The notes: generated by a model not told the origin, from the letters alone. 64,000 nucleotides of DNA from Thermogemmatispora onikobensis (GCF_001748285.1 NZ_BDGT01000032.1:1-64000), one strand, 5' to 3'. Counted from the stretch's first letter, positions 51,853 through 61,125 are shown. Program-made: numbers and translations.

Positions 51853-52356
51853 ATGGCTATGGCAGATGTGGCTTGCTCCGACCCAACTGGCAGCGGCAAA
51901 CGACGCTTCTCTCCGCTCCTGACAATTGAGCAGGTGGCCTCTCGTACCGGCCTGACGAAGCGAACGCTGCGCTACTATGAGGAGCTGGGCTTGCTGCGAC
52001 CAACTGGACGCAGCGATGGGAATTATCGCCTCTACAGCGAGGACGATGTGGAGCGCGTGGAGCGCATTAAGGAGCTGCGCGACTTGCTGGGCTTCTCGCT
52101 GGCCGAGATCCGCGCTTTCTTGGAGGCCGACGATGAGCGCGAGCAGCTCCGCGAGGCCTTCCGCCAGGAAAGCGACGTCAAGGCCCGCCTCGCTCAGCTT
52201 GAGCGCTGCGACGCCTTGATCCAGCGCCAGCTGCAGTTGATCGAGCAGAAAATCGCCGGCCTGGAGCAGTTACGCGCCAGTCTGCAGGCAAGACTGGCCC
52301 GCCATGCCCAACGCCGCGCTGAGTTGCTCCAGCAACTGCCCTCCCTTGATACGTGA
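51853..52356 (+). CDS. MerR-family transcriptional regulator
   Basis: The winged-helix domain begins at LTIEQVASRTGLTKRTLRYYEELG with NYRLYSEDDVERVERIKELRDLLGFSLAEI, the classic MerR pattern. It is followed by a dimerisation coiled coil (LAQLERCDALIQRQLQLIEQK). No C-terminal ligand or metal domain is present (168 aa from ATG 51853; GGGAGG lies about 12 bases upstream). Earlier in-frame starts exist (ATG 51766, TTG 51742), so the N-terminus is uncertain. The promoter dyad upstream suggests autocontrol; the downstream MFS gene may be a target, but 490 bp separate them. Confidence 0.85.
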   Translation: MAMADVACSDPTGSGKRRFSPLLTIEQVASRTGLTKRTLRYYEELGLLRPTGRSDGNYRLYSEDDVERVERIKELRDLLGFSLAEIRAFLEADDEREQLREAFRQESDVKARLAQLERCDALIQRQLQLIEQKIAGLEQLRASLQARLARHAQRRAELLQQLPSLDT

Positions 52357-52547
52357 GCTACACGCTCCTTTTACAATTTTTGTTCCATATATAGGAATAT
52401 TTCTAGCTATAAACAATTGGTGACGCATGGCTCAGGGAAGCAGACTAATCCCTGAGCGTAGGCAGGTCAGGGGCACAACCACCTGACAGATGCTTGCAGG
52501 TGCAGGGGCACATGAGGTCCCCGGCATAGTGTTTCCTTCCCGAAGGA
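52357..52547. other. Intergenic region with short direct repeats
   Basis: Between the MerR and MFS genes. AGGTCAGGGGCAC and AGGTGCAGGGGCAC occur in tandem near 52465-52512. No gene is seen. Confidence 0.4.
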
Positions 52548-52626
52548 GATGTGGACCGGAGACAGCGATAAGGCCATGCCGCCCGGTGTGGCCCGCGCGC
52601 CTTCTACTGGCGCTCCGGTCCACATC
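52548..52626. repeat. 14-bp perfect inverted repeat in the MerR-MFS gap
   Basis: GATGTGGACCGGAG (52548-52561) is inverted as CTCCGGTCCACATC (52613-52626), with partly matching flanks (CGAAGGA and TTCTCCTTTCG). The loop of 51 nt is GC-rich. It could fold as an RNA hairpin or be a relic of a small element. Confidence 0.7.
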
Positions 52627-52756
52627 TTCTCCTTTCGTAGCTGAGATGGCCCTGGCTCACTGGGCCTCACTGGGCCTTTGCTGAGCGACCCTCTGTCCCC
52701 AGCACTCAAGCACCGGCCACATCGTTCCTCTGACAGGCCTCTCTGGATTCTCTACT

Positions 52757-52801
52757 ATTGCCTTTTCTACTCTTTATACTTTAAAGGCAATTATTACTTG
52801 T
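52757..52801 (+). promoter_or_regulatory. Operator-like dyad before the MFS gene
   Basis: ATTGCCTTT (52757-52765) is inverted as AAAGGCAAT (52793-52801). The sequence between contains TATACT (52785-52790), a likely -10 box, about 50 bp before the ATG. No good -35 is present, suggesting an activator-dependent promoter. Confidence 0.45.
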
Positions 52802-52843
52802 AAGTCAAGCTGATTTTCTTGCGAGAAGGGATGTGTTAGCAAG

Positions 52844-54211
52844 ATGCGCGTTTCTTCAGAAGAAGAGGTGACCTTATCTCCGCTCGCCGCGGCAAGGGAA
52901 GCTTCCGCGGCTACTACGACGACCGCTGCTCTCCAGCCCGCGCCGGCGCAAAGCGGGATTTTTCGAGCCTTTCGGGCTTTGCGCCATCGTAATTTTCGTC
53001 TTTTCTGGTTCGGTCAGCTTATTTCGTTGATCGGGACCTGGATGCAGACCACAGCTCAAGCCTGGCTGGTACTGGAGCTGGCTCATGACGCCTGGTTACT
53101 CGGCGTCGTCGGGGCCCTGCAGTTCTTGCCCGTGCTCTTCTTTGCTCTCTTCGGGGGCATTATTGCTGACCGCCTGCCGAAGAAGCGGATTTTGGTGCTG
53201 ACGCAATCGTCAGCCGCGGTACAAGCTTTCTTGCTGTGGGCCCTGGTAGCCAGCGGCACTGTTCAAATCTGGCATGTGCTGGTTCTGGCACTGCTGCTGG
53301 GGATTACGAACGCGCTCGATATGCCAACCCGCCAGGCCTTTGTGGTGGAGATGGTAGGACGCGAGGACCTGCCGAACGCGGTGGCTCTGAATTCGTCGCT
53401 GTTCAATATGGCTCGCGTGCTTGGTCCTGCGATTGGTGGCTTGTTGATCGCCCGTCTCGGAGTAGCGCCGCTCTTTCTGCTCAATGCGCTGAGCTTCGTG
53501 CCGGTAATTGTGGGCATCACGATGATCGATCCTCAGCGTCTCTACGCTCAGGCTCGTTTGTCTGTGGGCAAGCAGGGACAGCCCGGTCCTCTGCAGAGCC
53601 TGCGCGAGGGCCTGGCCTATGTGGCGCATACGCCATCTGTTCTGCTGGTGATCGTGGTGGTGGGCCTGGTCTCGCTCTTCGGCATTAATTTCAATGTGTC
53701 GCTGCCGCTCTTTGCTACGGATGTGCTCCACGCCGGCCCGGAAGGCTTTGGTTTCATCTCTTCTGCCTTTGGAATCGGTTCGCTGCTCTCCGCTCTCTGG
53801 CTGGCCTGGGCCAATAAACGGCCTACTATTCGTAGCCTCCTTGTGAGCGGTATCGCTTTCAGTGCGCTGGAAGCCGGGTTCGCCATCTCGCCCTGGTATC
53901 CGCTGTCACTGGTCTTGATCGCTTTGACGGGCTTTACTCAAATCGCTTTCTCGGCTCTGGCCAATACCACCTTGCAGGCCGTGACGCCAGATCATCTGCG
54001 CGGACGGGTGATGAGCGTCTATATGATGGTCTTCGCCGGTAGCTCGCCAATCGGCAACCTGTATACGGGCGCCCTGGCCGATCTGTTCGGGGCCCCGCTG
54101 GCGGTGCTGGCCGGCGCGATCCCAAGCCTGATCGCTGCTCTGGCCGGCTGGTTTCTGCGAGAACCAGCCGAGAAAGATTTGTTGGAGTCTCGATCATTCT
54201 TCGGTTCATAG
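52844..54211 (+). CDS. MFS transporter (EntS-like, drug or siderophore export)
   Basis: This 12-helix major facilitator is of the group often annotated as enterobactin or multidrug exporter. The N-terminal region includes FRALRHRNFRLFWFGQLISL with GTWMQTTAQAWLVLELAHD, the family's first loop. The A-like motif GGIIADRLPKKRILVLTQ is near residues 105-122. The length (455 aa) is usual. ATG with AAGGGA 14 bases upstream. The substrate is not predictable. The 3' end is followed by a decayed copy of its own last part. Confidence 0.9.
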   Translation: MRVSSEEEVTLSPLAAAREASAATTTTAALQPAPAQSGIFRAFRALRHRNFRLFWFGQLISLIGTWMQTTAQAWLVLELAHDAWLLGVVGALQFLPVLFFALFGGIIADRLPKKRILVLTQSSAAVQAFLLWALVASGTVQIWHVLVLALLLGITNALDMPTRQAFVVEMVGREDLPNAVALNSSLFNMARVLGPAIGGLLIARLGVAPLFLLNALSFVPVIVGITMIDPQRLYAQARLSVGKQGQPGPLQSLREGLAYVAHTPSVLLVIVVVGLVSLFGINFNVSLPLFATDVLHAGPEGFGFISSAFGIGSLLSALWLAWANKRPTIRSLLVSGIAFSALEAGFAISPWYPLSLVLIALTGFTQIAFSALANTTLQAVTPDHLRGRVMSVYMMVFAGSSPIGNLYTGALADLFGAPLAVLAGAIPSLIAALAGWFLREPAEKDLLESRSFFGS

Positions 54212-54359
54212 CCTTGCCCGGCGGCGCAGGTCAAACTGCGCCACCGCTTCTCTCGTAGCCACGGGTCCGGTCGAGCAGTGAGCCTGCTGCTGCTGATAGG
54301 TCCCCCTGGATGGCCCACCCCCTCGCCGCGCTCTTGCCAGCGGCAGCGCTGGCAGTATA

Positions 54360-54570
54360 CTGGAAGGAAGCGGGGTTCGCGCTCTCGCTCTGGCTCTGGT
54401 ACCTGCCGTCACTGGCCTTGTTTTGATCGTCTGGATCACTACCATCCTGCAGGCCGTGAGCCAGATGAGCTGCTGGCGAAGGCCACTATCAGCCTGGGCG
54501 CACCCTCGGCGGCCCGTTCGGCTGGCTACAGCGCGGACCAGCGGTGAAAGATTTGTCAGAGTTGCGAGAC
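54360..54570 (+). pseudogene. Degenerate partial copy of the MFS gene 3' end
   Basis: This segment aligns in order with three parts of the preceding MFS gene: the stretch coding EAGFAISPW...PLSLVLI (53875-53922), the stretch with CTTGCAGGCCGTGACGCCAG (53970-53992), and the last codons (GGCTGGTTTCTGCGAGAACC and AAAGATTTGTTGGAGTCTCG). It is interrupted by insertions and stop codons and has no start. It is a decayed tandem duplication. Confidence 0.75.
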
Positions 54571-54574
54571 GTTT

Positions 54575-55366
54575 ATGATTGATACCCACGGCCCTGCCTG
54601 GCACATCCTGCCGCTGACAATCGCTGATCAGCAGGTGCATCTGGACTATGGTCAGAGGCTGCTCACGGCTCCTGTGCCCTCTCCGCCGATCCTTTATTGG
54701 TCGCAAGCCAATAGAAAGGGGCTGGTGCTGGGCTTCTCCCAGAAGGTCACGCATGTGAATGTCGAGGCGCTGCAACAGCTGGCCTTACCGCTCTATCAGC
54801 GCCAGGCCGGCGGTACGGCTGTCCTGGTTGGCCCCGATTTACTGGCTCTGGATGTCTTTCTGCCCCCAGGGCACCCTCTGATTCTGACGGACGTGGTAGA
54901 GTCCTACCGCTGGCTGGGAGAGACCTGGGCGGCAGCCCTGGACCGCCTGGGAGTGGCAGCCCGCCTTGTCTTACCGGCAGAGGCCCGCGCTCAGCAGGCG
55001 CTGCTGAAGCAGCCGGCTACGGCCCCGCGCGAGGCCGTGCTGCGCCGCGCTTGTTATGGCTCACTCTCCCCTTATGAGGTGGTAGGGCCCGATCAGCGTA
55101 AGGTGGTGGGATTGACCATGATTCGCCGTCGAGCAGGCAGTCTGCTGCAGTCCGGGCTGCTGCTGCGCTGGGAGGTGGAACCGCTGGCCCTGGTGCTGGG
55201 CCTGACGGCAGAGGAGCAGGCCCTGCTGCGCAGCGAGCTGCCGCACCGGGCAGTGGGATTGGAGACACTGGCCGGTCGAGCAATCACTGCCGCTGAGGTG
55301 ATCGCCGCTTTCGAACAGGCGCTGCTGGCGCGCTCCTCCTCTCCTCGGCTTCCAGCGGAGACTTGA
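54575..55366 (+). CDS. Lipoate-protein ligase A / octanoyltransferase family protein
   Basis: This BPL/LplA/LipB-fold enzyme of 263 aa attaches lipoate or octanoate to carrier proteins. The substrate loop is YQRQAGGTAVLVGPDLLALD (the RRxxGGG-type motif in altered form, with R-Q-A-G-G-T), and the catalytic Lys lies in RKVVGLTMIRRRAG. The C-terminal accessory domain of LplA is small. It could be an LplA, LipM or LipL type; that cannot be decided. The ATG has a weak ribosome site. The next promoter overlaps its stop codon. Confidence 0.82.
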   Translation: MIDTHGPAWHILPLTIADQQVHLDYGQRLLTAPVPSPPILYWSQANRKGLVLGFSQKVTHVNVEALQQLALPLYQRQAGGTAVLVGPDLLALDVFLPPGHPLILTDVVESYRWLGETWAAALDRLGVAARLVLPAEARAQQALLKQPATAPREAVLRRACYGSLSPYEVVGPDQRKVVGLTMIRRRAGSLLQSGLLLRWEVEPLALVLGLTAEEQALLRSELPHRAVGLETLAGRAITAAEVIAAFEQALLARSSSPRLPAET

Positions 55367-55392
55367 CGAGATGTTGCTCTCGTGCCTATACT
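55363..55392 (+). promoter_or_regulatory. Promoter of the PIG-L gene
   Basis: TTGACG (55363-55368) overlaps the end of the ligase gene; 18-bp spacer; TATACT (55387-55392). The PIG-L start is 40 bp downstream. Confidence 0.7.
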
Positions 55393-55431
55393 AGGCAAAC
55401 TCCATGAGTATAGTAGCAGAGGTTCTCTACT

Positions 55432-56283
55432 ATGGCAGACAGGAATGCACCAGGAGCAATTGAGGTTACTAAGGTTCCCGATTATGAGGCTATGGTCATT
55501 GGGGCCCACCCCGATGACGCCGATTTTGCTGCCGCGGGCACCAGCGCCCTCTGGGCCCGCCAGGGGAAGAAGATTGTCTGGGTCATTATGACCGATGGTA
55601 CCGAGGGTACCGAAGTGCCCGGCATGGTGAATAGCGAGCTGATGGTGACCCGCGAGCAGGAGCAGCGGCTGGCTTGTGAGGTTCTTGGGGTTCAGGCAGT
55701 GGAGTTTCTGCGCTTCCGAGACGGCCACCTGGTAAATAACGACGAGACACGCCTGGCCGTGGTACGCCTGATTCGCAAATACCGTCCGCGGATCGTGATC
55801 ACGCATGATCCGACCCAGCACATTTTCGCGCCCGATCCCGATGAGGAGCCAGATGAGACGGCCTATCTGAATCACCCCGATCATCGCGCCACCGGTAACA
55901 TTGTGCTCGATGCGATCTTCCCAGCAGCAGTCAACCCCCATGCTTACCGCGAGCTGCTGGTCGAAGGGTTCCTTCCCTATCAGGTTCATGAGCTGTATCT
56001 TTTCAACAGCGAGCATGATAATACCTATATTGACATTAGCGAGACGATCGAGCTGAAGGCCCGGGGATTGCAGTGCCATGTCAGTCAGTTTGGTCCCAAG
56101 GCGAATCTGCTCGACGGCGTGAAGCGTTGGGCAGCTGAGACGGCACGAGAGGCTCAGCAGAAGAAGGGTCTGCAGATGCAGTATGCCGAGGGCTTCCGGC
56201 GTATCAAGCTCTATATCCCCGGCAAGGAGAAAGGAGACCAGGAAGGCCCCTCGGAAGCCCAACAGGAGCAGGCTACTCACTAG
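55432..56283 (+). CDS. PIG-L family deacetylase
   Basis: This zinc-dependent N-acetyl deacetylase of the PIG-L/LmbE family acts on GlcNAc-type or related substrates. The metal motif AHPDD is at residues 25-29 (MVIGAHPDDADFAAAGT), and the third ligand lies in LNHPDHRATGNIV near 145-155. The 283-aa length is right. It may deacetylate a GlcNAc-inositol-type thiol precursor (bacillithiol or mycothiol pathways) or a glycolipid or other sugar; no partner gene is near. ATG with AGAGG upstream and its own promoter. Confidence 0.9.
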   Translation: MADRNAPGAIEVTKVPDYEAMVIGAHPDDADFAAAGTSALWARQGKKIVWVIMTDGTEGTEVPGMVNSELMVTREQEQRLACEVLGVQAVEFLRFRDGHLVNNDETRLAVVRLIRKYRPRIVITHDPTQHIFAPDPDEEPDETAYLNHPDHRATGNIVLDAIFPAAVNPHAYRELLVEGFLPYQVHELYLFNSEHDNTYIDISETIELKARGLQCHVSQFGPKANLLDGVKRWAAETAREAQQKKGLQMQYAEGFRRIKLYIPGKEKGDQEGPSEAQQEQATH

Positions 56284-56379
56284 GCAAGCAAGTGCCGCCT
56301 CTGGGGAGAGCAGTCCGCAACGGAGGCAAGCAGGTAGTTCAGCGAGGAACGGGCGGAAGAGCGCTGGCGCTGGAGATCG

Positions 56380-57321
56380 TCAGGAGGCTTGCGGCGTCAG
56401 CACGGCGTAGAAGCCGCCCCAGAGTTGCAGAAAGCGCGAGCGCGCCATTGAGGTGTAGTTGAGGCGAGAGGAGTCGACCAGGTAGACCGTGCTCCCATTG
56501 CCGCCACGCACTACCAGCAAGTGACCGCCAGGAAAACGATCTGGCGGGAAGCTGACAATCACCGGGCGCCCGCTGTTAGCAATGGCCAGCATCTGGTCGA
56601 GCGAGAGGTTATGTCCCCACTGCGTGTTGAAGCGGAAGCGGGCAGCGGTGCGAGCGATGCCTACTTCCTCGAGCAGGCCCTGGTCAGGAGTGATTTCGTG
56701 GATGGCGGACTCGACCTTTAAGATGTCGGCGATGCGGTAGTTATGGCCATAGGCGTTGATGACCACCGTCATGGCGGCGGCGGAGCAAGCCGAATAAGCC
56801 CAGGTCTGATACTGGGCCTGCGAGTCATATTGGGCGGGGTCGAGCTGATTGATACGCATCAGGTGACTTGTGGCATCGTAGTGAGCTGTGGAAGCAGGAG
56901 CGTTCGAGGTCATCGTTGCCGCCGGCTCAGCGGTCCACAGGTAGGGAAGGACAAAGCCCACGCCTCGGGAGAGAAAGAGCTGCGAGCCGAGGAAGATGAC
57001 GATCAAGAGCGAGGCCAGGCCGATCAGAAGGATCTTCCAGGGGATCTCACGCCAGGGAAAGGAGCCGGGACCATAAACCCGCTCAGGAGCAACTGAGAGG
57101 GAGAGCGCGCTGGCGCTGCGTCTTCGCGGCTGCGCCACGGTTGCGATCTGGCTCTGACGCGCGCGTAAGCGAGGTGTGCCCGGAGAAGGGGAACGCAGCA
57201 GGTGCCCTGCGGCAGCAGGACGGCGTTTCTTCCCTGTCAGGGAGGGGCGCGCGGACAGGTAGAGGCCGAAGAGTGAGACGGTCAAGGCGACCGCAAAGAG
57301 CATGAGTACGAGCACAGGCAT
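56380..57321 (-). CDS. Membrane-anchored C39-like peptidase domain protein
   Basis: Two hydrophobic segments (about residues 2-20 and 95-115) precede an extracellular papain-like C39_2 domain. The active-site Cys lies in TWAYSACSAAAMTVVINAYG and the His in GGHLLVVRGGNGSTVYLVDS, with Asp after it. The protein is 313 aa from the ATG at 57321 (MPVLVLML), where GAGGAG lies upstream; the frame is open to 57498. Such domains are found in surface proteases and some bacteriocin-type processing enzymes; no ABC exporter is fused or adjacent. The function is unknown. Confidence 0.8.
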   Translation of the reverse strand: MPVLVLMLFAVALTVSLFGLYLSARPSLTGKKRRPAAAGHLLRSPSPGTPRLRARQSQIATVAQPRRRSASALSLSVAPERVYGPGSFPWREIPWKILLIGLASLLIVIFLGSQLFLSRGVGFVLPYLWTAEPAATMTSNAPASTAHYDATSHLMRINQLDPAQYDSQAQYQTWAYSACSAAAMTVVINAYGHNYRIADILKVESAIHEITPDQGLLEEVGIARTAARFRFNTQWGHNLSLDQMLAIANSGRPVIVSFPPDRFPGGHLLVVRGGNGSTVYLVDSSRLNYTSMARSRFLQLWGGFYAVLTPQAS

Positions 57322-57719
57322 CGATACAGGCTCCTCAGCATCGCCAGGCTGCCACGCCTCTGGCCGGCTGTCGCGCAGCGGAGCGCGCCTTTTTCCTGGC
57401 AGTGAGTATGATGTAGCCAACAGTCTGGCTAGAAGGAAGTATAGCATAGCCCACGCCGGTCGGGCAAGGCGTATCCTGAGCAGGAGACAGGTTGTCATCT
57501 CTTTTCTAGACTGGTGCCTTTGTGGATAGGGACAGTAACCAGAGCCTGGCCTCTGAGAGAGGTCAGGCTCCTTCTACTAGCCAGATCTTCCCCCCCTTTC
57601 CCTCCCCTGCTCCCGCCAGCAGGCGCCCTATGCTATGATGAGCCAGAGGTAAGCGCAGGTGCGCGCAACGAGCAGGAAGCAGGTAGACCAGAGAGCCGCT
57701 GGCAGGAGCGCTTTTGACG

Positions 57720-59429
57720 ATGGCAACCTTGGCAGGCTGGTTAAGCAAGCAAGCCATACCCGAGGCCGTGATTGAGGAGCGGCTCCTGCGTATGGCTGCG
57801 GTGCTAGAGCAGCGCGGCGGTGAGCGAGCACTGGTGCTGCAACCCGGCGCGGGCCTGGTGACCTTCGCAGATCCCCTGGCGGCTGTGGCTGCGCCACAGA
57901 AGACGGCGCTGTTGGACTGGCTGCCTGGTCAGCAGACTTTCGTCTACCGTCGTCCGCTGACCGGTTGGCACCCGCTCTATTACGTGCAAGACTGGCCGGA
58001 GCCTGGTGACCTGCTCTTTGCGAGTGAGATCAAGGCGCTGTTGGCCGCAGGTGTCCCCTGTCGCTTATTCCTTCCAGCTCTTGAGGCCGTGCGGCGCTAT
58101 GGTTTCCTGCCAGCGCCCTGGACAGCCTTCACTGGCATTGAGGTGGTTCCTGCCGGCTCTTTACTGCGTTGGCAGCAGGGGCGCACGCTCGTCAGCGAGC
58201 TGTACGACTACCATTTGGCAGCCTCCGAGCCAGGAGGGGAGGAAAGGAAAGCGGCCCCAGAGGGAAAGCAGACGGCCTTGAGCGAGCTGGATGAGATCCT
58301 ACGTGCACAGTGCCAAGGTCTGCTACCGCTGCCAGCCGTTCCTCTGCTGGTGCTGACCGACGGAACAGGGGCGGCGGCACTCAGCGCGGAGCTGGTGGCC
58401 TGGATGGCGCAGCAGCGGGCAGAGGAAAGCAGCAGGCCGTTGCTGCAGATTGCCACCCTCGCCTTTGCCGGTCAGCGCCGCGCCTACACACGAGCGGAAG
58501 CGCTGGCGGAGCGTCTCAATTCGGGCCTCCTAGCTATTCAGGGCGTCGATGCACCAGAGTATTGGCTGGCAACGTTGAGCGCCCTCGAAGCCCCCTGCGC
58601 TCTCACCTGGCCGTTGGCTTTGCACCAGGCTCTGCACACGGCTGGCGTCGAAAGCGGTGCGCGCCTGGCATTGATGGGACTGGGGGCACGTCTCTTGCTG
58701 GCCCCTCCTCCGGTTCCCCCCCTTGCTGGTCAGGAGAGTCTAGAGCTGCTCCACAGCTACAGTGCGCTCCTACACAGCAGGCCAACCGGGCTGATGCTGC
58801 CTGTCACAGAGGAGCACCAGCTATGGACGCCGGAAGCTGCGCGTCGCCTGGCTGAGGGTCCAAGCTGGGAGGAGACTCGCCATGCACGGCGCCTGGCCCG
58901 CAAGACGCTGGAGCTGCCCCAGGCCTGGCAGCGCTGGCGCTATCTTGATCTGCATCTGCGTCTGCCCGACCTGCTTTTGCAGACGGCACAGCAGCTGGCA
59001 GCCTTCGACCGACTGACCCTGGTGGCGCCATTTACCCTGCCGGAGCTGGCGGAAAGGTTAGCCACCCTGCCGCCTGCTAACGAGCATCTGGCCAGCTCCG
59101 AGAGCCTGCCCGGCCCGCCCTCGCTGGCCACCCTGGCCCAGCGCTACCGCAGAGCGCCAGATCAGGAAGCCTGGCCGGCGACCACCCTGCTCAGCGCACC
59201 CGTCCGCTCATTGACAGCCACGTTGACCAGCAAAACGTCCCTGAGCGGCATTGGTCGCGACCTGCTCGCTGAGACCCTGGCGCCGACGGCCCTGGCACAG
59301 ACGGGTATCTTCTCCCCCGAGAGCGTGGAGGCCCTGAAAGGGCGTTCCCGTGGCGGTAGCGTGCCACGGGAACTGGTACTGGTTTTCACAACGCAGCTGC
59401 TCTGCAAACTCTTCGGAGCCACGCTCTAG
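57720..59429 (+). CDS. Degenerate asparagine-synthetase-like protein
   Basis: The first part resembles the glutamine amidotransferase-to-synthetase junction of AsnB proteins (DLLFASEIKALLAAGVPCRL, then WTAFTGIEVVPAGSLLRW). The second part follows the synthetase fold, but the PP-loop that should read SGGxDS is LTDGTGAAAL, and the N-terminal catalytic Cys is absent. It is therefore probably a pseudo-enzyme rather than an asparagine synthetase. ATG 57720 or TTG 57714 may be the start (AGGAG at 57704-57708). The 570-aa length is near normal. A lasso-peptide cyclase was considered, but the broken PP-loop argues against it. Confidence 0.75.
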   Translation: MATLAGWLSKQAIPEAVIEERLLRMAAVLEQRGGERALVLQPGAGLVTFADPLAAVAAPQKTALLDWLPGQQTFVYRRPLTGWHPLYYVQDWPEPGDLLFASEIKALLAAGVPCRLFLPALEAVRRYGFLPAPWTAFTGIEVVPAGSLLRWQQGRTLVSELYDYHLAASEPGGEERKAAPEGKQTALSELDEILRAQCQGLLPLPAVPLLVLTDGTGAAALSAELVAWMAQQRAEESSRPLLQIATLAFAGQRRAYTRAEALAERLNSGLLAIQGVDAPEYWLATLSALEAPCALTWPLALHQALHTAGVESGARLALMGLGARLLLAPPPVPPLAGQESLELLHSYSALLHSRPTGLMLPVTEEHQLWTPEAARRLAEGPSWEETRHARRLARKTLELPQAWQRWRYLDLHLRLPDLLLQTAQQLAAFDRLTLVAPFTLPELAERLATLPPANEHLASSESLPGPPSLATLAQRYRRAPDQEAWPATTLLSAPVRSLTATLTSKTSLSGIGRDLLAETLAPTALAQTGIFSPESVEALKGRSRGGSVPRELVLVFTTQLLCKLFGATL

Positions 59430-59496
59430 CGCCAGGTCCAGAGGAGGCTCTATCAGCGAGTGAGCAGGTAAGCGACCAGGATCAGGCCATCGCTAA

Positions 59497-61125
59497 CTAG
59501 GCCTGGCCGGCCAGACGTGACTCGTACTGGGCCCGCAATACCTTCTTATCGAACTTGCCCACACTGGTCTTGGGGATGGCTTCCACAAAGATCACTTCGT
59601 CTGGCAGCCACCACTTGGCGACCTTGGGGCGCAGGAACTCCAGAATCTCCTCGGCACTCACCTGGCCGACAAACTCCGGCTTGGGGACAACACAGGCAAT
59701 CGGGCGCTCTGACCACTTCGGATGAGGCACCCCTACCACGCAGGCTTCTAGCACCTTGGGATGACCCATAATCAGATTCTCTAGCTCCACCGAAGAGATC
59801 CACTCGCCACCCGACTTGACTAGATCCTTGGTACGGTCGACGAGTTGGATCATGCCATCAGCATCGACGACGGCCACATCGCCTGTGCGCAGCCAGCCAT
59901 CGACAAACTTCTCGCCGGAAGCCGCGTCTTTATAGTACGCTCGCGCTACCCAGGGGCCGCGCACCTGCAGCTCACCGAAGGTCTGACCATCCCAGGGGAC
60001 TTCTTCGCCACTTTCAATGTTAACTACACGGAAGTCAACGCCAGGCACAACGGTACCCTGCTTGGCACGAATGCGGAACTGCTCTTCGGCAGGCAGATCA
60101 CGCTGATAGCTGCGCAGGCGTGCAACGGAAGCCAGTGGCGAGGTCTCGGTCATGCCCCAGGCGTGAATAATTGTCAGGTTCTTGCGCGCCAGACCCTCGA
60201 TCAGCGACTGGGGTACCGCCGAGCCGCCGCTGACAATGGCACGCAGAGCAGAGAAATCAAACTGCTCCTTCTCCAAAACGTTGAGCAGGCCGATCCAGAT
60301 CGTGGGCACACCAGCGGCGAGCGTCACGCGCTCCTTCTCCATGAGCTGGGCAATGCGCAGGGGATCAAGAAAGCGTCCCGGCATCACAATGCTTGATCCC
60401 ATCATGACACCCGCATGCGGGAAGCCCCAGGCATTGGCGTGGAACATCGGCACAACCGGCAGGACACGATCCTGCTCACAGAGGCCGGGGCCATCGGCCA
60501 GGCCCACCCCCATCGAGTGCAGGAAGATCGAGCGATGGCTATAGACCACACCTTTGGGGTTACCCGTGGTACCGGAGGTATAGCACATGGCCGCCGCCGT
60601 ATTCTCATCGAGCTCGGGCCAGGTATAGGTCGGCGGCTGCGTGGCAATGAAATCCTCGTAGTCCACTACGGGATGCAGCTTCTGAGGCTGATAGGGTGGC
60701 TGCCCCATCACCACATAGAGCTTGACCGTCGGCAGACGATCCGCAATTTGCTCCAAAGCCGGCACCAGGTCACCATCGACAAAGATCACACGGTCTTCAG
60801 CGTCGTTGACGATGTAGACCAGCTGCTCGGGGAAGAGGCGGATGTTGAGCGTGTGCAGGACGGCCCCATAACAAGGGATGGCGAAATAGAGCTCCAGATG
60901 GCGATAGGTATTCCAGGCAAAAGTTGCAACGCGGTCGCCCTGGACAACGCCCGCTTCCTTGAGGGCATTGGCCAGCTGCATGGTGCGCCTGCCCCAATCG
61001 GCGTAGGTGTAACGGTGGAGTCCATTCTCCGTCTGCGTCACGACCTCCTTGCGATAGAACAGGCGAGTGGCCCGATTGAAGGCGTGTTGTAACGTCAGCG
61101 GGTAGTTCATCATTAAGCCTTGCAT
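59497..61125 (-). CDS. Fatty acid-CoA ligase (AMP-forming)
   Basis: This ANL-superfamily enzyme (542 aa) activates a carboxylate to acyl-AMP and then to acyl-CoA. The P-loop-like motif is YTSGTTGNPKGVVYSHRS (about 185-202); the A8 core is LRTGDVAVVDADGMIQLVDR with TKDLVKSGGEWISS, and the catalytic Lys is in KTSVGKFDKK near the C-terminus. Its closest overall style is medium/long-chain acyl-CoA synthetases. ATG 61125 has AGGAGATGCGCAC upstream. It appears to be transcribed alone. Confidence 0.9.
   Translation of the reverse strand: MQGLMMNYPLTLQHAFNRATRLFYRKEVVTQTENGLHRYTYADWGRRTMQLANALKEAGVVQGDRVATFAWNTYRHLELYFAIPCYGAVLHTLNIRLFPEQLVYIVNDAEDRVIFVDGDLVPALEQIADRLPTVKLYVVMGQPPYQPQKLHPVVDYEDFIATQPPTYTWPELDENTAAAMCYTSGTTGNPKGVVYSHRSIFLHSMGVGLADGPGLCEQDRVLPVVPMFHANAWGFPHAGVMMGSSIVMPGRFLDPLRIAQLMEKERVTLAAGVPTIWIGLLNVLEKEQFDFSALRAIVSGGSAVPQSLIEGLARKNLTIIHAWGMTETSPLASVARLRSYQRDLPAEEQFRIRAKQGTVVPGVDFRVVNIESGEEVPWDGQTFGELQVRGPWVARAYYKDAASGEKFVDGWLRTGDVAVVDADGMIQLVDRTKDLVKSGGEWISSVELENLIMGHPKVLEACVVGVPHPKWSERPIACVVPKPEFVGQVSAEEILEFLRPKVAKWWLPDEVIFVEAIPKTSVGKFDKKVLRAQYESRLAGQA

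Noticed and set aside
57720-59429. Lasso-peptide cyclase
   Set aside because: The PP-loop is not intact, no precursor peptide or leader peptidase is seen, and the C39-like protein lacks an exporter.
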